Positions 6,438 to 12,644 of a stretch of DNA of 12,897 bases are shown in pieces. The notes beneath the pieces were generated by a model. It saw nothing but the letters and a program-made list of their open reading frames with translations, did not search any database and had not been told where the DNA came from. Location: NCBI GenBank assembly GCA_035283845.1, contig DATESZ010000006.1:1-12897 (forward strand), read 5' to 3'. The first letter of the stretch is position 1, and each line of letters begins with the position of its first letter. Origin of the DNA: DATESZ01 sp035283845. Its GTDB lineage: Bacteria; Desulfobacterota; Syntrophia; Syntrophales; JACQWR01. The translations under genes and the position numbers were made by a program.

Positions 6438-8201
6438 ATGAGAGGTAAAAGGGAAGAGATGGGAAAGCACATAGATATCAGAGAAATGGAAGAAGATATA
6501 AAACAATATGTTTCCAAAAAATATGGGGTCAAATTCAATATTGCCGGATTTGGGCCCATGCCGGAAGCGTCTATTGATGAGAATCAAAGCAAGGGAAAGG
6601 AGACCAAAACGGAAGTTGTCTCAATCCAATTCGATATGAAACCTGAGGAATTAAAGGCCTACCTGGATGAGTATATTATCAAACAAGATGAGGCAAAACA
6701 GGTATTGGCCACTAAAATCTGTACGCATTTAAATCGTATCAAGATGTTTGAGATGAACCGTATTAAAAAGAGGCCGGATGTAGTAGGACTTATCAAGAAT
6801 AATATCATAATGATAGGTCCAACGGGAGTGGGCAAGACTTATTTGGTCAAGCTAATAGCTAAGAAGATCGGCGTCCCCTTTGTGAAGGGCGATGCCACGA
6901 AGTTCAGCGAAACAGGATATGTCGGCGGAGATGTGGAAGATTTGGTCAGAGAATTGGTTCATGAAGCCAAGGGAAATATCGAACTTGCCCAGTATGGGAT
7001 CATTTACCTGGATGAGGTTGACAAAATAGCGGCTTCGCATAACCTGATCGGGCTGGATGTATCTCGAACGGGTGTGCAGCGTGCCTTGCTGAAACCAATG
7101 GAAGAAACCGAGGTGGAACTAAAGGTTCCCCATGACCCAATTTCTCAGATTGAAGCTATCCAGGAATATCAGAATACTGGCAAACGTGAGAAAAAGAAGA
7201 TCAGCACCAAACACATCCTGTTCATAATGAGCGGTGCATTCAATGGACTGGAGTCAATAGTAAAAAAACGAATCCACCGGCAGGAAATAGGCTTTGGGGC
7301 GGCGATTCAAACGAAAGATGAAAATGCCGAGAACCTAAAGCATTTGAAGGCAGAAGATCTCATCCGGTACGGATTTGAGTCGGAATTTATCGGCAGGCTA
7401 CCGGTGTTAACTGTCTTTGAGCAACTGGATAAGGAGGACCTCTATAAGATTCTGCACAATTCCAAGAGCCCCATCATCATCGGGAAAAAACGGGATTTCA
7501 AAGCCTATGGCATTGACCTCCTATTCGAGGATGAGGCTCTCCATAAGATTGCAGAAAATGCCTTCGAAGAGCGCACCGGAGCGCGTGGGCTGGTGAGCGC
7601 TGTAGAGCGCGTTCTTATGAAGTATGAACATTCGCTCCCTTCGACGAATATTCGTCATCTGGTTGTCACGCCCTATATGGTAGACGATCCTGTTGGAGAA
7701 TTCGATAAGATCCTTGCTTATCCAGAAGATCCGGAAAGAGACGCCGCCTTTCAACGACTATTGGTAGAAGAAGAAGCACAACTGGAAAATCTTACTAGAA
7801 ATAAGATACACGAATGGCAGGCATCTTCGGGGCTCAACTTTTCTGATGAAAGGATCAAACGCATAGTCAAGCATTCCCTGGCAAGTCAGACAGATATTGA
7901 AGTTGCGGTAGCAGAAATTCAGGCTGTACAGCAGGCAGCCCAAGATTTTGCCATAGCTTTCTCTGCTCGGAATGGATTGAAGATATCGTTTTCCGACGGG
8001 GCAATAGATTGGTTGACAGAAAAGGCCTGGCAGGAGTCACAGGACACCTCCGAATACCTGAAGCGATCACTGCAAAATTATGACCACGGGCTTAAATTAA
8101 TTAGAGAAAAGACGTGTGAACAACACTTTCTCATTTCTGTTGATGGCATGGCTAAACCGGAAGAATATTTGAACAGCTTAATTCAAGAAGCTTACCGATG
8201 A
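6438..8201 (+). CDS. ClpX-like AAA+ unfoldase without zinc-binding domain, with C-terminal extension
   Basis: 587 residues, against ~420 for ClpX. The AAA+ core follows ClpX in order: box II-like KAYLDEYIIKQDEAKQVL (73-90), Walker A GPTGVGKT (127-134), pore loop 1 GYVGGDVED (160-168), Walker B IIYLDEVDK (188-196), sensor-1 region HILFIMSGAF (259-268), IGFG loop (284-287), which in ClpX docks ClpP, arginine finger in EFIGRLP (R320), and sensor 2 GARGL (R383). It should therefore unfold proteins with ATP and may feed a ClpP encoded elsewhere. Differences from ClpX: no Cys4 zinc domain at the N-terminus; the RKH pore loop is replaced by a longer charged insert (~228-256); and ~170 extra residues follow the small domain, including a stretch (513-556) resembling the small domain itself. 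HslU is less likely because the I-domain is absent. A second ATG at 6459, preceded by AAGGGAAGAG, may be the true start. It is a single gene with no partner beside it. Confidence 0.83.
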   Translation: MRGKREEMGKHIDIREMEEDIKQYVSKKYGVKFNIAGFGPMPEASIDENQSKGKETKTEVVSIQFDMKPEELKAYLDEYIIKQDEAKQVLATKICTHLNRIKMFEMNRIKKRPDVVGLIKNNIIMIGPTGVGKTYLVKLIAKKIGVPFVKGDATKFSETGYVGGDVEDLVRELVHEAKGNIELAQYGIIYLDEVDKIAASHNLIGLDVSRTGVQRALLKPMEETEVELKVPHDPISQIEAIQEYQNTGKREKKKISTKHILFIMSGAFNGLESIVKKRIHRQEIGFGAAIQTKDENAENLKHLKAEDLIRYGFESEFIGRLPVLTVFEQLDKEDLYKILHNSKSPIIIGKKRDFKAYGIDLLFEDEALHKIAENAFEERTGARGLVSAVERVLMKYEHSLPSTNIRHLVVTPYMVDDPVGEFDKILAYPEDPERDAAFQRLLVEEEAQLENLTRNKIHEWQASSGLNFSDERIKRIVKHSLASQTDIEVAVAEIQAVQQAAQDFAIAFSARNGLKISFSDGAIDWLTEKAWQESQDTSEYLKRSLQNYDHGLKLIREKTCEQHFLISVDGMAKPEEYLNSLIQEAYR

Positions 8202-8504
8202 TAGAATTGTATCACTCAGGATGCCCCAGGACAGGCGATCTATACCGGAAGCGATAGAAGAAAAGAGCCAAAGAAGTCCGAATGTCTAAATGTGTAGACG
8301 GGTGACTCACAGCATACTACGGCGAAAATGAAGGCGGAAAGAATGATCCAGGCAACAGGACATGTGGCGACGAGCAAATAAACCAGTAGAACCCGGCCCC
8401 GATAAGACGGAAGGCATAAAGAATGACTGACGCCGATCAAGAGGACCTTGGGAGAAATCCAGGGGCTTTTTTCGCTAATAGCGGTAAAGAATAGCCACAC
8501 AAAC
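8202..8504. other. Region between ClpX-like gene and tRNA terminator, no supported gene
   Basis: The only sizeable open frame (8240-8506, minus, 88 codons, TTG start inside the terminator stem) encodes a hydrophobic stretch VLLVYLLVATCPVAWIILSA but has no ribosome binding site or recognisable family, and would be read from beyond a terminator. A short inverted repeat GTCTA/TAGAC lies around 8284-8299. The region may hold a decayed membrane-protein fragment or nothing. Confidence 0.4.
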
Positions 8505-8538
8505 AAAAAGGGGTTAAGCTGACATCGCGTAACCCCTT
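8505..8538 (-). terminator. Rho-independent terminator of tRNA-Ala
   Basis: On the minus strand AAGGGGTTA (8530-8538) pairs perfectly with TAACCCCTT (8508-8516) around a 13-base loop, followed by a T run (TTTTTG). It lies 9 bases after the tRNA 3' CCA. In the plus direction the tail is TAATATTATT, so it may also weakly stop transcripts from the ClpX-like gene. Confidence 0.85.
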
Positions 8539-8546
8539 AATATTAT

Positions 8547-8622
<76 letters not shown>

Positions 8623-8653
8623 AGACCGCTTGTGCCTGAGTTTTGCGCACCGC

Positions 8654-8681
8654 ACTAACACAGTGTTCGGAAACTTGTCAA
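8654..8681 (-). promoter_or_regulatory. Promoter of tRNA-Ala
   Basis: Minus-strand -35 TTGACA at 8676-8681 (perfect), about 16 bases, then GTTAGT/TGTTAG as a weak -10 near 8654-8659, followed by a GC-rich stretch (GTGCGGTGCGC) resembling the discriminator of stable-RNA promoters. It lies ~31 bases before the tRNA 5' end. Confidence 0.6.
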
Positions 8682-8708
8682 CAGATTTTTCCCGAAGTGA
8701 AACCCTCA

Positions 8709-8723
8709 TGACGGTGTCCGTCA
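8709..8723. repeat. Short perfect inverted repeat TGACGG-TGT-CCGTCA
   Basis: Six-base arms with a three-base centre, located between the tRNA promoter and the C/G-rich hairpin. It could be a protein-binding dyad or a small hairpin; no partner copy was seen nearby. Confidence 0.45.
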
Positions 8724-8740
8724 CAAAGGAGAATGAAAAT

Positions 8741-8790
8741 TACCCCTCCCCCTTCCCCCTACCTCAAGGGGAGGGGGTGAGGGGGAGGGT
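8741..8790. repeat. C-rich/G-rich imperfect palindrome with G-quadruplex potential
   Basis: A C-rich left half (8742-8760) is followed directly by a G-rich right half (8768-8789), so the strands can form a long imperfect hairpin with a CTCAAG turn. The right half has four G runs separated by A, TGA and A, a classic intramolecular G-quadruplex pattern, and the left half has the same potential on the other strand. Such elements are often dispersed intergenic repeats; only one copy lies in this window. Confidence 0.65.
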
Positions 8791-8837
8791 GAAAGGTATT
8801 TTCGGATGAAAAGATGAAGTATTCTTTCATATTTTGG

Positions 8838-8867
8838 TTGACAAAGAAACCTGGTTATAGCTATCGT
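8838..8867 (+). promoter_or_regulatory. Likely promoter of the synthase-Cache gene
   Basis: Perfect -35 TTGACA (8838-8843), 18-base spacer, -10 TATCGT (8862-8867, four of six). It gives a leader of ~65 bases. The gene's ribosome binding site GAGGAG lies about eight bases before the ATG at 8938. Confidence 0.5.
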
Positions 8868-8937
8868 GCAGACAATTGGCGATAGGCGGCGTAAAACCTA
8901 TTTCCTCAATTTTTATGGTTAAACGAGGAGAATCAAA

Positions 8938-10827
8938 ATGGCAAAATGGAATAAGGAAAAAAAGGTTCTTGAACATCAGCATACAAAATTCTGGGAATAT
9001 GAGCTGAAAAATGTACCTGAACCCAATCTGCAGAAGGATATCTTCCCCTATGATGAAATATCGCGTATCGACTTCGACCACCGGATCTGCATGATTAATC
9101 CTGCATCCGAGATATTCATCACCGACACTACCTTTCGCGACGGGCAGCAGGCAAGACCTCCCTATTCGGTAAAACAGATTGTGGATCTTTTCACCCTGCT
9201 TGCCGCACTGGGCGGTAAAAACGGCGTCATCAGACAATCGGAGTTTTTTCTCTACAGCAAAAAAGACAGGGAAGCAGTGGAAGAGTGTCTTGCCTTAGGC
9301 CTGGATTATCCCGAAATCACGGGCTGGATAAGGGCCAATAAAGAGGATGTGCAACTGGTTAAGAAGGCGGGCCTTAAGGAAACTGGCATTCTGACCTCCG
9401 CTTCCGACTATCACATCTTTCTAAAGCTTAACAAAACCAGAAAAGAGGCGCTTGATGAGTACCTTGGCATCGTCAAATCCATCCTGGACGCAGGCATCAG
9501 ACCGCGCTGTCACTTTGAGGATATCACGAGGGCCGATATTTACGGCTTCTGCATCCCCTTTGCCATTGAACTGATGAAACTTAGACAGGAGAGCGGCATC
9601 GACATCAAGGTGAGACTCTGCGATACCCTGGGATACGGAGTAACCTATCCGGGCGCCTCGCTGCCGCGCAGCGTGGACAAGCTGGTTCGCGCCTTTATCG
9701 ACGATGCGGGTGTTCCGGGCCACCTGATGGAGTGGCACGGTCATAACGACTTTCACAAGGCGATGATCAATGCCACCACCGCCTGGCTTTACGGGTGCGC
9801 CGCAGCCAACTCCACGCTTTTAGGCATGGGGGAACGAACGGGGAACCCTCCCATAGAAGGACTAATCATCGAATATATCTCCTTAAAGGGAACCACCAAC
9901 GGGATCGACACCAGGGTGATCACCGATATCGCCGAATACTTTGAAAAGGAGGTTGGCGTCAGGATTCCGCCCAACTATCCCTTTGTCGGCTCTGAATTCA
10001 ATGTCACCATGGCTGGCGTCCATGCCGACGGACTTATCAAGTCTGAAGAAATCTACAATATCTTTGACACGAAGAAGATATTGAAGAGACCCATTACCGC
10101 TACCATCAGCGACAAATCCGGCAATGCCGGCATCGCTCTCTGGATAAATCAGCACTTGAATCTTGAGGGAGAAGCCGCATTGGACAAGCGGCATCCCGGC
10201 GTATCCAGAATTCATAAAAAGGTGACGGAACAGTATGACGCAGGCCGGGTCACGGCCATGTCCCACGATGAGATGGACAAACTGGTCCGCAAGTATATCC
10301 CTGAGCTCTTCCTGTCCGAATTGGACCAGATAAAACTGAAAGCGGCGGAAGCGGCGGTTACCGTCGTCAAGCAGGTCATTGAACATGAGGTTATGCGGAC
10401 GATGAAACCGGAGCTTCAGGAACCGGTGATGCAAAAGTTTATCGAAGATAACCCGTCCATTCAGTTTGCCTATGTGGTGGACACGAACGGCAAAAAGATC
10501 ACGAAAAACATCACCAATATTGCCGACCGGGCCAAATATGAAAATTACGGCGTGGGTACGGATCAATCGGACCGGGAATGGTTCATTAAACCGTTGCAAA
10601 GCGGCAAGATCCACGTCACCGATTTCTACATCTCAAAAATGACGGGCGCCTTGTGCATAACCGTTTCCTCCCCCATCATCAACCAAAGTGACGATATGGT
10701 CGGTATTTTCGGTGTGGATATCAAGTTCGAAGACTGGGTAAAAAGAGCGGAGGATATGGCTGAGGCGACGCAGATTGCCCTCAAATCGGAATACGAAGCA
10801 AAAAGCAAATCGGATTGGCGGTTATAG
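8938..10827 (+). CDS. Re-citrate/homocitrate synthase-like DRE-TIM acyltransferase fused to Cache-like sensor domain
   Basis: 629 residues. Residues ~55-400 form an HMGL-like TIM barrel: D63-TTFRDGQQ (metal- and oxoacid-binding DRE motif, here DTTFRDGQ), CHFEDITRAD (191-200), VRLCDTLGYG (225-234), W-HGHND (266-271; H267 and H269 metal ligands) and LLGMGERTGNPPIEG (294-308). This superfamily condenses acyl-CoA with 2-oxoacids (isopropylmalate, homocitrate, Re-citrate synthases). In anaerobes such as Syntrophus and Desulfovibrio, divergent members act as Re-citrate synthase, which is the best guess here; no leu or nif genes adjoin it. Instead of a LeuA regulatory domain, residues ~490-600 look like a Cache/PDC sensor (FAYVVDTNGKK, DREWFIKPLQSGKIHVTDFY, SSPIINQSDDMVGIFGVDIK). 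No membrane segment is present, so the sensor is cytosolic. It has its own promoter and a good binding site. The exact substrate is unproven. Confidence 0.78.
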   Translation: MAKWNKEKKVLEHQHTKFWEYELKNVPEPNLQKDIFPYDEISRIDFDHRICMINPASEIFITDTTFRDGQQARPPYSVKQIVDLFTLLAALGGKNGVIRQSEFFLYSKKDREAVEECLALGLDYPEITGWIRANKEDVQLVKKAGLKETGILTSASDYHIFLKLNKTRKEALDEYLGIVKSILDAGIRPRCHFEDITRADIYGFCIPFAIELMKLRQESGIDIKVRLCDTLGYGVTYPGASLPRSVDKLVRAFIDDAGVPGHLMEWHGHNDFHKAMINATTAWLYGCAAANSTLLGMGERTGNPPIEGLIIEYISLKGTTNGIDTRVITDIAEYFEKEVGVRIPPNYPFVGSEFNVTMAGVHADGLIKSEEIYNIFDTKKILKRPITATISDKSGNAGIALWINQHLNLEGEAALDKRHPGVSRIHKKVTEQYDAGRVTAMSHDEMDKLVRKYIPELFLSELDQIKLKAAEAAVTVVKQVIEHEVMRTMKPELQEPVMQKFIEDNPSIQFAYVVDTNGKKITKNITNIADRAKYENYGVGTDQSDREWFIKPLQSGKIHVTDFYISKMTGALCITVSSPIINQSDDMVGIFGVDIKFEDWVKRAEDMAEATQIALKSEYEAKSKSDWRL

Positions 10828-10849
10828 GGGGAACGTCATCATTCCTCGT

Positions 10850-11077
10850 CCACGACCCATTGCTCATCAATTCCGTGAGCGACCCCCTGTGTCGCGAGAT
10901 GAATGCCCATATTTTCCCCGCCGTTGCCTTGCCGATCCGGCTGTAGAGGCCAAGCGCCCTTTTCCAGGCCAGTTCATCGCCGGGATTGGCAATAATCCGG
11001 AGATAGGCGATCACGTCCTTTACATGGGCCTGCTCAAAGAAGCGGATGCTGGACCGTATCTCGAAAGGGACGCCCCA
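10850..11077 (-). pseudogene. UvrD/PcrA-type helicase remnant
   Basis: A minus-strand frame encodes about 76 residues matching the 2A/2B-region pattern of UvrD-family helicases: WGVPFEIRSSIRFFEQAHVK, then DVIAYLRIIANPGDELAWKR and ALGLYSRIGKATAGKIW. In intact enzymes this lies in the middle-to-C-terminal half of a ~650-750-residue protein. Here there is no start codon in helicase sequence, no N-terminal motor motifs upstream, and the similarity stops near 10850, about 23 bases past the end of the convergent synthase gene. Its upstream side abuts the stop codon of the DUF2335 gene (11082). I read it as a both-ends-truncated relic; the open frame continuing into 11245 is the shadow of the DUF2335 gene. 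Confidence 0.68.
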
Positions 11078-11081
11078 TCGT

Positions 11082-11516
11082 TTATTCCTTGCGCCGGGCT
11101 TCACGTTCCAGGCGGCGGTTGCTGCTTCCGTAAACGAAAACGCCGGCAAGCACCGGGACGGGGATCGCGGCAATGATGCCGCCGGTAGTGGTATAACCGG
11201 AAAGAACGCAAATGACGCCTCCAATGATCGCGACGACAGAAACAAAAAAGCCGAGATACAACCCCAAACGACTGTCTCTGACGTCCGACTGGATTACAGC
11301 CTTTTCTAACGATTGCCGGTGCTGCACCTGGCTTTCAAAGAGGACGATGATACGTTCGGCGGCGCCTGGAACCATTTGGTTGTATTTTTCCATCAGTTCA
11401 GGAGGGGGGAGCGGCCCTTGAAAGGCAGTTACGGTGCGCGTTGCGGCAAGTGCGGATGGGGAGGTAGAAGCATTAACGAGACGCTTGGCAGGAGATGGCG
11501 GTCTTTTCTTTTTCAT
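11082..11516 (-). CDS. DUF2335 family predicted membrane protein
   Basis: 144 residues. A basic N-terminus (MKKKRPPSPAKRL) leads to the family core GPLPPPELMEKYNQMVPGAA (34-53), a charged helix (AERIIVLFESQVQHRQSLEK, 53-72), then two membrane helices (~84-107 and ~113-130), and a basic tail NRRLEREARRKE. The function of DUF2335 is not established. The start ATG at 11516 overlaps the stop of the 69-residue gene upstream (ATGA), indicating coupled translation. Its stop is four bases from the helicase relic, suggesting that this pair is an inserted or substituting cassette. Confidence 0.8.
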   Translation of the reverse strand: MKKKRPPSPAKRLVNASTSPSALAATRTVTAFQGPLPPPELMEKYNQMVPGAAERIIVLFESQVQHRQSLEKAVIQSDVRDSRLGLYLGFFVSVVAIIGGVICVLSGYTTTGGIIAAIPVPVLAGVFVYGSSNRRLEREARRKE

Positions 11517-11722
11517 GCATGCGTCTCTGTCTCATACCGTTCCAGGGTCTTACAGAAATCGAGGCCCAGTGCCCGCCAGTCCTCAGCAAAGGCGCGCATA
11601 TCCGCATTGTTGGGGATATCGTACTCGTTATAAATTTTCAGCGTACCGCCGAAATCAAGCAGCCGGGCAACCCCGGAAAGGAAGCTTGGCCTGGCGAACA
11701 GAAAAAAAGAATGTGTTTTCAT
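11513..11722 (-). CDS. Small conserved-type protein, partner of DUF2335
   Basis: 69 residues, mostly soluble in character, with the opening FLFARPSFLSGVARLLDFGG (7-26) followed by TLKIYNEYDI and an acidic/aromatic C-terminal half (MRAFAEDWRALGLDFCKTLE, 42-61). I do not know a characterised homologue; my recollection is that proteins with a FARPSFLxGxxRxLDxGG opening commonly sit directly before DUF2335 genes, which fits this arrangement but should be confirmed by search. The ATG at 11722 has only a weak AGAAAGC upstream. It shares a four-base overlap with the DUF2335 start. A promoter and a 13-bp palindrome lie just upstream. Confidence 0.66.
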   Translation of the reverse strand: MKTHSFFLFARPSFLSGVARLLDFGGTLKIYNEYDIPNNADMRAFAEDWRALGLDFCKTLERYETETHA

Positions 11723-11737
11723 GAGACAGCTTTCTAA

Positions 11738-11789
11738 AACGGTAACCGTTAGTTTAGATAAAGCTTATCCGATTTTTAAGAAATGTCAA
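11738..11789 (-). promoter_or_regulatory. Promoter and palindromic operator candidate of the DUF2335 cassette
   Basis: On the minus strand a perfect -35 TTGACA (11784-11789) is followed by a 16-base spacer and TAAGCT (11762-11767). Between the -10 and the ATG at 11722 lies AACGGTAACCGTT (11738-11750), a 13-bp inverted repeat with six-base arms around one base. A second small dyad, GATAA-AGC-TTATC, overlaps the -10. The arrangement suggests repression by an unlinked or self-encoded regulator. Confidence 0.5.
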
Positions 11790-11849
11790 TAAAAATTGTA
11801 AGCTAATGCACCAGGCGGAAACTATGAAAAATATAAACCCCGCTGGCTG

Positions 11850-11870
11850 GTTCAGGCTTGCAGCCTGAAC
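11850..11870. repeat. Perfect 9-bp stem-loop GTTCAGGCT-TGC-AGCCTGAAC
   Basis: Nine-base perfect arms (11850-11858 and 11862-11870) with a three-base loop. It lies between two minus-strand genes, downstream of the nucleotidyltransferase gene. There is no T run on the minus side (next bases CAGCCAGC) and only TATTTATTAA on the plus side, so it is a poor terminator and more like a REP-type dispersed palindrome. Confidence 0.7.
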
Positions 11871-11897
11871 TATTTATTAATGAACCATCTTTTCCTC

Positions 11898-12224
11898 TCA
11901 TACCGGAACTACCTCCGCCAGAATGCGCCTGCCAATAGCCGGCTTGAGAGCCTCGCGCTCAACCAAATCAACCCGGCGTCCAAGCAGGGAGCCTAGTTCC
12001 CGCTCCAAAGCCACAAAACCAATCAGTGTCACCGGCATCTGGTTGTCAAACTCAACCAGAAGATCAATATCGCTCCGTTTTGTCTGGCGCCCGTGTACAT
12101 GCGAACCAAAAATGCCAAGCGATTTGATGCCGTAGCGCTGTCGCAACTCCGGCAGTCTTTCCTGAATGGTCTGGCGTAAAATTCCAATATCAATGCTATT
12201 AATGTTAATGGTCTGTTTTATCAC
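11898..12224 (-). CDS. MntA-type minimal nucleotidyltransferase (antitoxin-like), HepT partner absent
   Basis: 108 residues, the usual size of MNT-domain proteins. The catalytic signature is G40-S41-x10-D52-x-D54 in SLGIFGSHVHGRQTKRSDID, with a third acidic residue D86 in RRVDLVERE. Proteins of this type (MntA) act as antitoxins that AMPylate or otherwise modify the HEPN toxin HepT, normally encoded by the next gene. Start is GTG at 12224, supported by a strong AAGGAGG (12231-12237) six bases upstream. The C-terminus ALKPAIGRRILAEVVPV is typical of copies paired with HepT. Here, however, the bases just downstream (AGAGGAAAAG then ATG GTT CAT TAA) give only a three-codon frame, so HepT is missing or lost. 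Confidence 0.85.
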   Translation of the reverse strand: MIKQTININSIDIGILRQTIQERLPELRQRYGIKSLGIFGSHVHGRQTKRSDIDLLVEFDNQMPVTLIGFVALERELGSLLGRRVDLVEREALKPAIGRRILAEVVPV

Positions 12225-12284
12225 AACAAGCCTCCTTAAAATTCCAGTGACATGACTCTTAATTTTACGGAATTGCCCAATTCA

Positions 12285-12491
12285 TTATGAATCCTTTGTA
12301 CGTGTGTCTGACTTTTTTGTGCAAAGAGTACAAAAATAGGTGTTATGTCCCCGGAATTGCCTCTCGTAATAGGCCATGACCTGCGTCAGATTGATATCCT
12401 GAATCGCCTTGCATCTCGCCTGGGTAAAGATGGTGGCAACACGATCAAGAAGATTGCCGTAATCTCGCGGCACTATTTCATCTTTTCGCAT
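12285..12491 (-). pseudogene. DUF1016/YhcG-like N-terminal fragment
   Basis: 68 codons. The segment YGNLLDRVATIFTQARCKAI and the following QDINLTQVMAYYERQ resemble the N-terminal helical domain of DUF1016 (YhcG/PDDEXK-type nuclease-like) proteins, which usually read LLxxIxxLLxxARxxAxxxVN then a W/Y-rich IGRxIVExEQ motif. Intact proteins are ~330-380 residues. Here similarity stops after ~50 residues and the frame ends in unrelated sequence (CTLCTKKSDTRTKDS). Its start is about 150 bases from the IS4-family transposase, so disruption by mobile DNA is plausible. It is upstream of the nucleotidyltransferase gene on the same strand. The assignment rests on a weak helical pattern. Confidence 0.42.
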
Positions 12492-12614
12492 AGATGTTCA
12501 CCCACTACTGTCCCAACGTTGAGTTTGTTTGATACCGTAACTTTATGAAATACTTTTTTATTACACCATAAATGTCATTTTTCGATTTGAAATTATTTTC
12601 ATTAATATGCCAGT

Positions 12615-12637
12615 CTTCTGCATCACAGCAGAAGGAG
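12615..12637 (+). promoter_or_regulatory. Hairpin overlapping transposase ribosome binding site
   Basis: CTTCTGC (12615-12621) pairs perfectly with GCAGAAG (12628-12634) around a six-base loop. The ribosome binding site AAGGAG occupies 12632-12637, so half of it lies in the stem. Insertion sequences commonly use such structures to limit transposase translation from transcripts entering from outside. Confidence 0.6.
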
Positions 12638-12644
12638 ATGGCAT

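Noticed and set aside
6438..8201. HslU assignment for the AAA+ protein
   Set aside because: GYVGGDVED and the IGFG segment are ClpX features, the HslU I-domain is absent and there is no hslV nearby.
8240..8506. 88-codon hydrophobic frame on the minus strand
   Set aside because: TTG start within a terminator stem, no ribosome binding site, no recognisable family; kept only as a note on the intergenic region.
9883..10614. 243-codon minus-strand frame opposite the synthase gene
   Set aside because: Antisense shadow with no family features; the plus strand has all catalytic motifs.
12280..12292. Palindrome ATTCATTATGAAT upstream of the nucleotidyltransferase gene
   Set aside because: AT-rich 6+1+6 dyads of this kind arise easily by chance and no promoter could be placed around it.
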